Positions 1 to 10,818 of a stretch of DNA of 64,000 nt are shown here, in pieces. The notes below the pieces were generated by a model that made no database searches, was not told where the DNA came from, and saw only the letters and a list, made by a program, of their open reading frames with translations. Source of the stretch: Citrus sinensis (lineage: Eukaryota; Streptophyta; Magnoliopsida; Sapindales; Rutaceae); the NCBI RefSeq assembly GCF_022201045.2, contig NC_068560.1, positions 29,219,501 through 29,283,500 of the forward strand, in the 5' to 3' direction. The stretch's first letter is position 1. The number at the start of each line of letters is the position of its first letter. A program made the position numbers and the translations under genes.

Positions 1-413
1 GGCGACAGAAAAGAATTTCCAATAGATAATAAATTTGCCTTCAAAGTGAGCTTGAACATGAACATAAAATCAGCAGTGAAGATAAGAGGACCAACAATTT
101 TCCTTTTTCTTCGCATTGTTTTTCCTGTGTCTTATAAAATTGAAATAAAACAGTTGAGTGCGGAGATCTAAAAGTAAGCTTGAGAAGGCTGATGGAAAAT
201 TTGATGGTGTGATAAAAGACTTGGTGATAAAGAAGGATACACGCTTTGTTTGTTGTTGACTGCAGTAATTGAGAACTCACAGCAGAACAAGGATTAAAGA
301 ATACTAAACTACTTGGAAATTTATTCACGTTCAAATAAAAATTTCTATGGGAAGGTCCTGTTAGTTCAAGGAAGCCACGGAGGGGGTTAAAAAAAAAAAC
401 GCGACTCTGGCCT
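1..413. other. Left flank outside the tandem array
   Basis: This stretch does not recur at the later unit junctions, so homology among the units starts near 414. An A-run lies at about 390-400, just before the boundary. I see no exon, RNA gene or element that I can support here. Confidence 0.6.
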
Positions 414-631
414 TTCTAAAACATTCTATAAAATACTTTTGCTCCATTTTTGCGGTAAATGCAGTACCAAGTATTAAATGCCATTTTTATTTTATGTTTT
501 AATTTGAGGCTGTTTTTATTTGGGAAATTACTAAGTGAAATGATGAAATTATTCCAATCAATAGCCTCCAACAACTGGAATTTGTGATTCTTGAGCAAAT
601 ATAAAAATATGTACTTCTGCTGCAGTGCAGA

Positions 632-1974
632 TTAAAACTTCTTAATGAAGTCAAGAATCTGAGCGTTGACCTCCTCTGCTTTTTCTTGGTGGATGAAGTG
701 ACATGCATTTTTAATCACAACAATTTCCTCCAGCAATGGCACATTCTTCTTGAAATCCCCATTTTGTACGTATTCCTTCACCCCAGGTGTCGTATACAAA
801 TTATCCATTTCCCCAACAATAAATTTAACTGGCACTTGTACTTGTAACCCACTCCATGCTGCTGTGAGCTCCCAATTTCTGCAGTTCAAATATGACAATT
901 AGACCATTTAACTATTAGCAAATACAATCATAAGCCGTTAGTGTCGCTTAATTTTACAAGAACTGTTCTGTTATTAGAGCAATGATATTTTGACAGAAAT
1001 GTTTGACAGAATATGCTGACAGAAACAACAGCACATCGATTCGGTTTACCTTACTAATTGAAAAGTAATCAATTAACAGATGTACCGTTATTTCTGTTAG
1101 AACCCTGTCAGCCTCCAGTTTCTTTATCATTCTTCTTATCTTTAATGTTATTATAAAAAACTTACAAATCTATTGCCCGGTAGTAGTTCAATCCCCCAGT
1201 GAATCCTGTCTGGTCAAATTTGGTAACGTAGTAATTAAATTCTTCTTCGGAAAGCCAGGAGGGTAAGTTGATCATTCCACGGGCAAGATGGGCTATGGCG
1301 TCTTCAGAAATGATAGGAGGACCTGGTCTCCGAGTTGTCAGGGAACTCGAAAGCATCAATTTGGAACCAATATGAGCAATCCCTGCTTCAAGCACTCCAG
1401 GTTCCTGTATCAGCAGGTGCAACCAAATTAAAATTTAAAGCCAATAACTTGCATGTGAAATCCGTAGGTATTGGATAAAGAACATTATAAGAAAGAGCGC
1501 CCAAACCTGAAATTTGCAAATATAGAAATTGTCTCCATACATGGCTCTCAAGGTTTCAACGGGCTTCAAGTTTGGATCCCTTGGCAGATAAGGCATGCCA
1601 AGGCTAACAAAGCTCTTCACTCTTTCTGGCCTAAACAGACAAAGATGCCATGCAATTATGGCGCCAAAAGCATGTGCCACGACAAACACTTGCTCAACAC
1701 CGAGAAAATCAATCAGCGCAATTATGTCACCAGCAACATGAAAGCAAGTGTAGCTGGTGAATGAGCTGCTAGGGACTTCAGTGTCGCCGTAGCCGCGAAG
1801 ATCCGGGGCAACGGCACGGTAGCCGAGGCAGCTTAAGGCAAGAATCTGATGGCGCCACGCGTACCAAAACTCGGGGAACCCATGAAGGAAGAGTACAACA
1901 GGACCTTCTCCTTTCTCTGCTATGTGTATTTTTATGCCATTTACATTCACTGTGCTGTGCTTTATCTCCTCCAT
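632..1974 (-). CDS. Epoxide hydrolase-like protein EH1a, nucleophile Asp replaced by Ala
   Basis: Alpha/beta-hydrolase of the plant soluble epoxide hydrolase family, which opens epoxides of fatty acids and xenobiotics to diols, probably in the cytosol. Three exons are read as join(1974-1507, 1404-1166, 878-632), all with GT/AG introns, giving 317 aa, the usual family length. The oxyanion motif HGFP is at 31-34, the cap Tyr pair in LNYYRA is present, the acid Asp is at about 261 and the catalytic His at about 296. The nucleophile motif, normally HDWGA or HDFGA, reads HAFGA at 101-105: codon 102 is GCT (1669-1671) where the unit 2 and 3 copies have GAT. With no ester-forming Asp the protein should not turn over epoxides, although the frame is otherwise clean. 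It may be a pseudoenzyme, a very recent pseudogene, or an assembly error. The Met was chosen because it begins the family N-terminus, MEEIKH. Confidence 0.85.
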
Positions 1975-2017
1975 TTTTCTTCTCTTTGTACAATATTTTT
2001 CTCTTAATTCTTTCCTC

Positions 2018-2027
2018 TATATATATA
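2018..2027 (-). promoter_or_regulatory. TATA-like element of EH1a
   Basis: A TATATATA run lies about 45 bp upstream of the EH1a start codon on the minus strand. It is conserved in the EH1 copies of units 2 and 3 (near 13685 and 36185). Confidence 0.4.
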
Positions 2028-2878
2028 GGAAGTTGCTGCCACCTAAATACTTTTTCCTCCTACAACTGTGGACATGATAGATATCACTCAAATAATATTT
2101 ACTGAAGTAAATTTTTGAGTTGTATGATGAAAAATTTATATTATCATTATTATTTAAAAATTTATTTACTACACACTATTAATTTTTGTTTTATAGTTAT
2201 AATTTTTTTTTTCACAACTATTGTGGTTTAAAAATTATAACACTTAAATACTAAATATGGGTTTAGTCTTATTAGATCTTTGAATTATACTACAAGTCTA
2301 TATAGTCAAACAACCTACATTTCTCTCCACTCATATGGGTGGTCTTTGAACCCTAAATGACTTATTTCCACTAAAGATTTTATTAATTAAACAAGTTGTC
2401 ATCCACAATATTATGCATAAATATTTTTTAAGTATTGTTCATAAAATTTTGCATCGATTTTTTAACATATGCTGTGTGGACCATTGGCAACACGATGTGA
2501 AGTTCTTCTAGGTTGATTCAATGGTTTATAAAATAAAAAATTATGGCGGCAATTGATGTTCATACGCATAACTATTTTTCTTATTACTTAGTTCCTATAC
2601 ATGAGATTGTATCCTATACAAACATTTGAGAGAAATTGGGAAAGTTTCTTGTTTAGCACACCAAAAATGTTTGGAAGAGTAGTTAAAAAGTTAACGAGTC
2701 AACAAAGAACAATCGTTATTAAATAGTTGAATTCAAAATTTTTGATGGATGATATGATTCACAAAGTGATAAAATCTTTGAAAGCAATCGATTCTTTCCT
2801 TAATTTGTCATCATCATGTTACTTTGTTTCCCCCCATATATACATATTTCAGGAAAAAATTGCTTCTTATTTGTCGAT
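2028..2878. other. AT-rich EH1-tRNA spacer
   Basis: No gene seen. It contains the empty target (TTA at 2263-2265) of the Tourist-like MITE that sits at the matching place in units 2 and 3. Confidence 0.6.
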
Positions 2879-2959
2879 GCCCCTATAGCTCAGTGGCAGA
2901 GTTTCAGTCTTGTAAACTCTGATGGCTGAAGGTCAGTCGTTTGATCCTGCATGGGGGCA
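2879..2959 (+). tRNA. Degenerate tRNA-Thr (anticodon TGT), unit 1
   Basis: The 81-nt sequence begins GCCCCTATAGCTCAGTGG (A box intact) and ends ATGGGGGCA, so the acceptor ends pair; TTTT follows, as for a Pol III terminator. The anticodon loop reads CTTGTAA. Compared with a normal 72-nt tRNA-Thr, about 9 nt are inserted just 3' of the anticodon, and the T-loop has T for C (GTTTGAT). Probably a tRNA pseudogene. Near-identical copies lie in units 2 and 3. Confidence 0.6.
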
Positions 2960-3702
2960 TTTTGGTAAAATTTTCGAACACATATAACATGGTAAAATCC
3001 ACCAAACATTATCTATAGTTACGAGGGTCAAGTTAGTTCATTAACAATTAATTTTTGACATAACAGGATAAATCAATGTTGGAACAGGGGTATTTGCACT
3101 CAAATATTGAACACTCTCATTAACTTAGTGAAAATTATGTGTTATAAAATTAAAATATACCGTTCTCGACACTCATTCAACAAACGATCATCTTATTAAA
3201 AACTTAACCTATTGTAGTTAGTTCACTGACATATGATTTCATAAAAAAACAGGACAAATCAAAATATTAGAATGAGGTTATTTGCACTCAAAAAAATATT
3301 TTAAAGAACTTTCTTTTTTCAATAAAATTTTTTATAACCAAATTGGCAGCTCCTATAACTCAATATACTATCACGGACAATTTTGTCCAAGTAAAATATA
3401 TTACTCTTGACACCCCCTTCAACAAACAATCATCTTATTAAAATAATAAAAAAAAAACCTTAGTTTCTTCTTATTTACTTTTCTATACTTTATATCTATT
3501 TTTCAAATTTTTAAAAAAATTCATTTCATTTCTGACTATTATCTAATTTTTTTTTTTTGACAGCAACATTAATACATTATCTTAACTGTCAAAAATTTCT
3601 GCTCCAACAGACCTAGAGCATGAAAATTTAATTCCCGACAGATACTAAAAGTTTTAAATTTTGTTTAATCCTCTTTACCGGAAAATTGGTGAAGGGTTGT
3701 CC
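2960..3702. other. AT-rich spacer between tRNA and hAT element
   Basis: Low-complexity AT-rich DNA with A and T runs. It is conserved in units 2 and 3, with small indels. No gene seen. Confidence 0.5.
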
Positions 3703-3710
3703 TGGATGGT

Positions 3711-4766
3711 ATGGGTGTTTAGAATCTGGTCCAAATCCGCAAAAAAAATTTATTTAATTAAAAAATTTATAAATATGACATTACTAATAAATAAGTAAGG
3801 AAAATGTAATTACATACTTATATTAACATCATAAGATACCTTATTCATTATTCAAAAATAACATAAATAATTAAATAATTAAAATATACAAAGATAAGTT
3901 GTAAAAATTCTTAAACAAAATAAAAAAATTATAAACCAAACAAAACATTTATCTTAAATGCCACTTCACCGAAGCAGCCATAAGAAAACAAAAAACCTTG
4001 ACTTCTTAAACTTTCCCGTCACAAGCACACAAAGAACTCTTGACTTCCGATCCTTTCCTGTCACAAGCACAGAGCCACCAGCACCCAACGACTCTTACTA
4101 GCTTTAAACTTCTCCTTCGACCATCTTCTCCAAATTCTTGATCTTTATGCAAGCAGTCATTTGAACAAAATTATTTTATTTGTTAATTTTTTTATTCAAT
4201 AAAATTATTTTATTTGTTATTTATTTCAATTATGTTTATTTAGTTCAGGTTCAAGTACGAAATATAAATTGGCAGCAAACATTTTTCTTTTTGATGTGTC
4301 ATAATTTGATACTTTAAATATATTATTGTAACTTTAATTGAACAATTAATTTTAATGTATTATATTTTGAAACTTTAAATGTATTATTTTAGCTTCATTT
4401 GAACACTTAATTTCGGTGTGTTGTATTTTAAAACTTTAATGCATTATTTTAGTTTTATTTAAATAATTAATTTATGTAAATCTTATTCAATTTTGAATTT
4501 GATTGGTAGTAAAATTATTTTTATATTATTTTTTTCATTTTATTAGTTTGTGGATTGGACCGAATGAAAAATTTGTAATCCGCAGATCAATCCGCAAAAT
4601 GATGGATTGGATATGGATTGAGTCAAATCCGCATCCGATCCGCAAACATATGGATTAAATTTGGATTGGGTTTAACCAATCCGTGGATTAAATTGTATTG
4701 AAAATTCATAATCCGTAAAATTATGGATTAAATATGGATTGATGTCCGATCCGCAAACACCCCTAT
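3711..4766. mobile_element. Non-autonomous hAT-like element, unit 1 only
   Basis: A 1056-bp insertion is flanked by the 8-bp direct repeat TGGATGGT (3703-3710 and 4767-4774). Units 2 and 3 keep a single-copy site (TGGATGCT, near 15612 and 38101). The termini are short inverted repeats built on GGGTGTTT and AAACACCCC. Subterminal clusters of ATCCGCA and GGATTGG words near both ends are typical of hAT transposase-binding regions. No transposase is encoded. Confidence 0.85.
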
Positions 4767-4774
4767 TGGATGGT

Positions 4775-5009
4775 GTGTCCCCATTCACTACCTTGTCCAA
4801 ATTTCATATTAGTAAACTTCTGTAAGATTGTGTAAATGAAAACCTTTTTCAAACAATTTTTTTTTTTTTTGGTAAGCTGTTCGTATTGATCTTCACGAGC
4901 ATAAGGTACCAAGGACCATAATTTTCCCATTAAAGGTAGCAAAGCTTGAGATGATCATGCATCCTAATGAACATAAAAGACCCATAGCTTGGAAACAGCT
5001 TGTAAAGAA
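4775..5009. other. 3' flank of EH2a
   Basis: Short spacer with a T-run (about 4857-4870). Its homologues in units 2 and 3 sit directly downstream of EH2. Nothing else seen. Confidence 0.4.
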
Positions 5010-6945
5010 TTAAAACTTCTTAATGAAATCATAAATATGAGCATTGATTTCCTCTGCTCTTTCTTGGTTGATGAAGTGACCAGCATCTTCAATCACAACA
5101 ATTTCCTCCAACAAAGGTACATCCTTCTTGAAGCCTCCATTGTGTACATATTCCTTGATGCCTGGGGTGGTATACACCATATCAAGTTCCCCGACAATAA
5201 ACTTCACTGGAACTTTCACTTGCACCTCAGTCCATGCAGCTGTCGTCTCCCAGTTTCTGAAGAGAATGATTACCAGACAAATCAGCGAAAAATTTTCAGT
5301 GCATTTGCCTGCGCTTTATAAAATGTAGATTTAAGCAATCTATTGTCCTTTTTACTCTTTTTTTTTTTAAAAAAAAAATAATATGCATGCAGTTTTGGTT
5401 GCACGGCTCAAATATGCAATTTGTAGAGTGCAGACGTATGGGGGGGGGGGGGGGGGGGGGGGAACAAAATAGTTTAATTGTAAGGAGCTAACAAATTCAT
5501 TGCTCGGTAGTAGTTTAGAGCCCCAGTAAAGCCTCTCTGGTTGAATTTTGTGGCATAGAAACTAAGGTCTTGTTCTGAAAATGTAGATTTTCAGTGCATA
5601 TGCTTGCGCTTTATAAAATGTAGATTTAAGCAATCTATTGTCCTTTTTACTCTTTTTTTTTTTTAAAAAAAAAATAATATGCATGCAGTTTTGGTTGCAC
5701 GGCTCAAATATGCAATTTGTAGAGTGCAGACGTATGGGGGGGGGGGGGGGGGGGGAACAAAATAGTTTAATTGTAAGGAGCTAACAAATTCATTGCTCGG
5801 TAGTAGTTTAGAGCCCCAGTAAAGCCTCTCTGGTTGAATTTTGTGGCATAGAAACTAAGGTCTTGTTCTGAAAACCATGAGGGCAGGGTGACTCGATTTT
5901 CAGGATCGATTCCGAAGGCATTTTCTTCAGGAAAGCAACTTGGACCTGGCTTGCGATTTGCCAGAATATTCTTGAGTACTTCTGCTGTACCAACTTGAGC
6001 AATCTGTGCTTCAATCTTTCCAGGTTCCTGTAACGAATTAAGCAATAAGAACGAAATAGTGAGGAGCTCAATGTCACTTTTACCATAAATTAATATATGG
6101 TAAATTGTAGGGACCAGGTGAGCACCAGATCAATGGTCAGCAATTGCTTAAGGTCCACATAAGACAATTACTGACCATTGAACCGGTGCTCAGCGCAAGC
6201 TCAGCTGAGCACCGGATCTGTCTCCAAATTATCGATGCAAGCACATGCACTAACTGAGGTAAAGTTGTCGGTGTTAAATTAATTTAACTATTAAATTCTC
6301 TTGTAGTAGTATAGAAGGCTTGGGGTTGAACCTAGACACATGAAAAATCACGAAGTTGGGTTACCATCGCGCTACTTAAAAAAATTAGGGAAAAAAAATG
6401 CCCTAGTTAATAAAGCTCTAAATAAAGCGCACGATGTTAAAATGGCCTGCCAATTAAATGTGCTAAAAAATAGCGAAAACCTGAAATCTGCAAATGTAAT
6501 AGTCATCTCCAAACAAAGCTCTCATGCTCTCTACAGGCTTTAAATTCGGATTCCGTGGCAGAAAAGGGACACTGAGGCACACGAAAGCCTTCACTTTCTC
6601 GGGGCAAAATAAGCAAAGATACCAAGCTATGATTGCACCCCAATCATGTGCCACAACAAACACTTGCTCAACACCAAGAGAGTTGATGAGTGCAACAAGG
6701 TCACCAACAATGTGATGGCAGCTGTAGCTGGAGATAGAACTAGGGGCTTCAGTGTCACCATAGCCACGAAGATCCGGAGCAATGGCACGGTATCCGAGTG
6801 AGCTCAAGGCAAGAATCTGGCGGCGCCATGTGTACCAAAGTTCAGGGAAGCCATGGAGGAAGAGTACAACGGGGCCTTCTCCTTTCTCTGCTATGTGCAT
6901 TCTTATGCCGTTAACTCCCACCATTCCATGCTTTATCTCCTCCAT
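5010..6945 (-). CDS. Soluble epoxide hydrolase EH2a
   Basis: Intact plant epoxide hydrolase of the alpha/beta-hydrolase fold, expected to hydrate fatty-acid or xenobiotic epoxides to diols. Exons are join(6945-6481, 6027-5786, 5256-5010), giving 317 aa with phases 0 and 2, as in EH1. HGFP lies at 31-34, nucleophile Asp101 in HDWGA, Asp261 in GELDMVY and His296 in AGHFINQ, so the triad is complete. The cap holds LNYYRAM. An in-frame Met six codons upstream (6963) could be used, but MEEIKH aligns with EH1. Intron 2 contains a tandem copy of the last 90 nt of exon 2 with its donor site, plus two poly-G runs, so mis-splicing is possible. The gene is divergent from PMEI copy 1 across about 0.9 kb. 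Confidence 0.9.
5287..5875. repeat. Tandem duplication of EH2a exon-intron sequence with poly-G runs
   Basis: About 294 bp occurs twice in a row (5287-5581 and 5582-5875). Each copy holds part of intron 2, a run of 18 or more G and the 3' end of exon 2 with its splice donor. Units 2 and 3 have one copy only. The G-runs differ in length between copies. Confidence 0.85.
6111..6225. mobile_element. 115-bp Mutator-type MITE in EH2a intron 1
   Basis: Strongly self-complementary element with inverted ends based on GGACCAGGTGAGCA, flanked by 9-bp direct repeats (6102-6110 and 6226-6234; AAATTGTAG/AAATTATCG). It recurs in unit 3 with perfect AAATTATAG repeats. Unit 2 has the single empty target at 21893-21901. 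Confidence 0.75.
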
Positions 6946-6963
6946 TTCTGATTTCTCTTGCAA

Positions 6964-7886
6964 TTGCGCTCATCTTTATGCGTGACGTACTGATACTTCG
7001 GTTTGTTCACTCAATCAATGTGCTTGGCTTTCCAAGATAGATTACCGTTGGCTGTTGCATTAAAGTTCATCGAAAATAAATGCTCCTGAGATTTGACTTT
7101 ACGTTTTACTGTTACTTCATCTTATCGGGAAGGCAACAAAGTTGAACAGTAGAATGAGCTCCTATGAGGGAAGTGCACTTGCCATAGATTAATTGGGGGA
7201 TGCAGAAAAAATATCTCCATGAAGAAAAGAGTGTTGTTATATTTCTCCAGAAGTGTGATGAGACGTTTTGATGGAACGATATAATCAATAATTATGAAAT
7301 GTCGCTTTAGCCAACTCCATATAAGAACAGTACATAAAAAGAAAATATTAAATTACAAAATTTTATGGGAGCATTTCTAAAAAAAGAGCAATGTTATATT
7401 TCTCAAGAAGTAGAATGAGATGCCGTTCATCTATTATGATGGGATAATATAATGAGTAATTTACAAGTTATGATATTAATCATTTAACAGATAAATGTCC
7501 TGTTAGCGCATGAAAGTAAAATATTAAGTTCCACCAACTGTTTATCAGAATTATTTTAAATTCTATCCTATTTATTTTAAAAAAAAGTGTGTGTGGTAAA
7601 AGATTTTATTAGACTTACCATTTAAAATCCAACCACGCATTGCTTTTCCAATAATAGCACGTCCAAATATAACCTATAAAATGAATGAATCATGATGTTC
7701 CAGACACATTGTTGAATCAATGTTTTACACTGACCACAAAAAGGCTCCTAACAAACTGCGCTTCTAGCGCTTCTCTTGATCTCCTATAAAAATTGTCACC
7801 CACAAATTCTTCTTATTAAATATCTAAACATCGTTAATTGATTTTCATTCCAGAATAGCCAATTAAGATCAAGGAACAACAAAACC
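6964..7886. promoter_or_regulatory. Divergent EH2a/PMEI-1 intergenic region
   Basis: It separates two divergent genes and so should carry both promoters. On the plus strand TATAAA lies at 7785-7790, about 97 bp before the PMEI ATG, and is conserved in all three units (23858 and 41658). No other motif is clear enough to name. Confidence 0.5.
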
Positions 7887-8423
7887 ATGAAGAGAATCTC
7901 AGTATGCCTCTTTGTTCCTCTTCTGGTTATCTCCCTATTGCCCTGCAAAAACACTGAAGCAAGCAATGATTTAATCACAACAACTTGTGCAAAAACAATG
8001 TACAAGGAACTCTGCATAGCTTCTTTAAGATCAGACAAGGACAGCAGAGGGTCTGACCTCCAAGGCCTTGGCAAAATTTCTTTAAAAATTACGTTGGCCA
8101 ATGCCAATGAAATTCAGGGTTATATTTCAGAGTTGCTAAAGAAAGATGGGAAGCCATTTCTTCAACAATGCTTGAAGGATTGTTCCGAAAATTTACAGGA
8201 TGCGATTTTGGAGATTAAAGACTCGATAGCAGCTATCGATTCTAGGAGTTACGGCGATGTTAATACATGGGTCAGTGCTGCTATGAGCTATGAAGAATCC
8301 TGCGAAGATGGTTTCAAGGAAAAACCAGGCTTTAAATCTCCATTAACTCAGATGAATGCAAAATTTAGTCAGCTCTGTAGTATTTCTTTAACCATTAGCA
8401 ATCTCTTGGCTGGCAAAGCATAA
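7887..8423 (+). CDS. Secreted invertase/pectin-methylesterase inhibitor-like protein, copy 1
   Basis: Single-exon gene for 178 aa, normal for the PMEI/invertase-inhibitor family: small four-helix proteins that block pectin methylesterase or invertase in the wall or vacuole. A signal peptide covers about residues 1-26. Family cysteines are C34 and C43 (N-terminal hairpin), C99 in the LKDCSENL motif and C139 in ESCEDGF; C95 and C164 are extra. It differs from copies 2 and 3 at four residues: A35 for E, R54 for S, N72 for D, S165 for G. Sequence alone does not tell PMEI from invertase inhibitor. The pectin methylesterase genes nearby make PMEI attractive, but that is inference. Confidence 0.9.
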   Translation: MKRISVCLFVPLLVISLLPCKNTEASNDLITTTCAKTMYKELCIASLRSDKDSRGSDLQGLGKISLKITLANANEIQGYISELLKKDGKPFLQQCLKDCSENLQDAILEIKDSIAAIDSRSYGDVNTWVSAAMSYEESCEDGFKEKPGFKSPLTQMNAKFSQLCSISLTISNLLAGKA

Positions 8424-9560
8424 CATCCTTTTTTTTTTTTCAGTTTTTATAAGGACATTTTTATTTTAAGATTTCGGTTCAATTTCGCTTCTCTGAAAGT
8501 AAAATTTTAAGACTTACAAAAAGAATGTACAGTCTACGAAAGTGAGATATATCCTATGTAATGGAAAACAAAATAATTCAATTGATTTGTTTGTTCTATT
8601 CCACAGTGGGTACACATTAAACCACCATTTTTAATTAGAAGAGAAATTTTATGAAGCGTTCATAAAATTACAACAGTAGGGATTTGAGCTTCGCCTTAAG
8701 AAAATACAAGCATGTAACGTAATTATTAATGCACATGTGAAACTAATATAAACCAATATTAATTTAATTACAATCTGATAAACAAAAATTAATCGACCAA
8801 ATAAAATAAGTCAATCCATTATTCTCTGTTTTCTCTCTTTCCCTTCAAAGGAATTCAAGAAAGTCCATTTATCCATTTTTTATGTTAAAACAACAGTTTA
8901 ATTTTGATTACTTAAAACATTTCAGTGGGTATATTGTTTTTTTCCTTTCTCAAGTTTCTTTCACAAATATGAATATATAAATGCATAAACCAAAAATATA
9001 TATATATATATATATATATTATTAATTTGAGAAAAAAATTTTCATCCAATAACATTGGAGCACATGTCTACGAGGTGAAAAAGTAAGAACAAGGCTCAAG
9101 CAGAAACGATAGAAATTTTACTGTACGCACAAATAAAATCTCAGAAACCAAGATGAGGGTTTCCGAGAAGAACTATGTGCGAGATCACTGAAATCAAGTA
9201 AGAAAAGAAAAGCAGAGACTAGTTAAACAGAACAGAGTTAGCTTGTTCTTGTAAGCAAAAGGGAATATTAAATAAAAGCAAGAAGAGAGGTGAAGCAGAT
9301 CTTGGAGAGTGGAGGCTGGGGAGTATTTTGCAAAGTTAACAAGCTAACCAAGCAGAGCCAAACCCTAGTCTTAAGAAATCCTTATATAGAGAGATTCCAA
9401 GCTATGCATGCATATTACTATAATGCCCTAGAGAAGTCTAGGGTTTATGAAATCTTGATAGTTGCTCCATAACTTCACAACTCACTTCATTCATCATTAG
9501 TGGGGTAGATGAAGGCTAGCAAAAAAATTGTCAGTTTAGTTATGGATTGGATTTTGAATC
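8424..9560. other. Tail of unit 1, no firm gene
   Basis: AT-rich DNA with a (TA)n run at 8996-9020. From about 9100 to 9480 it is less AT-rich. Read on the minus strand this part has TATATAAGG (near 9393) followed by pyrimidine-rich, leader-like sequence. A 60-codon plus-strand frame at 9290-9472 has no recognisable features. Confidence 0.45.
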
Positions 9561-10410
9561 CACTACAACATGGGTGACATAATTTTGTTGCCCATATTCA
9601 ATTGTTGTCGCCTAGAAAGCGGCGACGCAGGTACACGGGCGACAACATGTATCGCCCAACCAAATCATGTTGTCATCTATTTACATGGTTGGGCGACGCA
9701 AGCGTGTCGCCCGCGTTGCTCAGCTCCCACGCCATGTATGCCCACTTGGTTGGGTGATGGGGGAAAAGCCACCCGCCTTGCCCAAGCTTGACATGGCCAA
9801 ATTTTAGGCAACACGGGCAACCATCCACGTTCTTGATTGGTTGACACACCAATCTTCTCTTTAACCTCAAAGTAATTCTAAGTTTAGATCAATAATTTCT
9901 TAGAGGCATTTAAAAAACATTTGGTGTGCGCCATTTATTAGATATCTTAATCTTTAAAAAAACTCTCATATTTTCATTCTCAATACACATCCTAGTGATT
10001 AACTATGATTAATGATGAACCAAGCAGGCAATTTTTACAAAAATTTATTCTAAATTCATGAAAAAAATCAAGAAAGTACCTAAGCCACCGAAACCGTATG
10101 TAAAGAAACTTGTTGGAAGCAAAATAACTCACACACATCACTGGAAGTGAAGGAAATCGTTGCTGGAAGTGAAAAAACTCGGCGAAACTCAAGAAACACT
10201 GGAAGTGAAGGAACTTTGTGTGGGCATATTTCGGGCGATGCTTTTAGGTGACTATTGGGCGAAATGTTTGTGTGTTTTGTTTTGAGAATTTAGGGATAAT
10301 TTAATCCCAGAGTTTTGTAAGTAGTTATTATTATAAGAAAAATTGAAGTGAGGTCTTTTTTTATATTAAAAGTTAAAAAATAGTTAAATGAGAAAATTTC
10401 CCCTTTTCGT
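9561..10410. mobile_element. CACTA-like transposon end fragment at the unit 1/2 junction
   Basis: It begins CACTACAACATGGG and continues with repeated GTCGCC/GGGCGAC words, the layout of a CACTA-element terminus with subterminal repeats. The other terminus is missing: the sequence stops where unit 2 homology begins at 10411. A second copy fills the unit 2/3 junction; none follows unit 3. Confidence 0.45.
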
Positions 10411-10818
10411 TTCTAAAACATTCTATAAACTACTTTTCCTCCATTTTTGCGGTAAATGCAGTACCAATTATTAAATACCGTTTTTATTTTATGTTTTAAT
10501 TTGAGGCTGTTTTTATTTTCAAATTACCAAGTGACAGGATGGAATTATTCCAATCAATAGCCGCCGACAACTGGAATCTGTGATTCTTGAACAAATATAA
10601 AAATTTGTACTGCTGCTGCAGTGCAGATTAAAACTTCTTAATGAAGTCAAGAATCTGAGCGTTGACCTCCTCTGCTTTTTCTTGGTGGATGAAGTGACAT
10701 GCATTTTCAATCACAACAATTTCCTCCGGCACGTTATTCTTGAAATCCCCATTTTGTACGCATTCCTTCACCCCCGGTGTCGTATACAGATTATCCATTT
10801 CCCCAACAATAAATTTAA

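Larger units (their letters stand above)
414..9560. repeat. Tandem unit 1 (EH1-tRNA-EH2-PMEI)
   Basis: First of three direct repeats. The left edge aligns with 10411 and 26487, the right edge with 25651 and 43480. It carries EH1a, a degenerate tRNA-Thr, EH2a and PMEI copy 1. Private to this unit are a 1056-bp hAT element (3711-4766) and a 294-bp tandem duplication in EH2 intron 2. It lacks the Tourist-like MITE and the Harbinger remnant found in units 2 and 3, which makes it the most separate member over most of its length. Confidence 0.9.

Noticed and set aside
1471-1764. Plus-strand frames of 60-100 codons across EH1 and EH2 exons
   Set aside because: Mirror frames of the hydrolase exons; composition follows the sense codons.
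7796-8107. 103-codon antisense frame opposite each PMEI gene
   Set aside because: It repeats in all three units only because the sense strand is a conserved gene; no start context, splice sites or known protein features.
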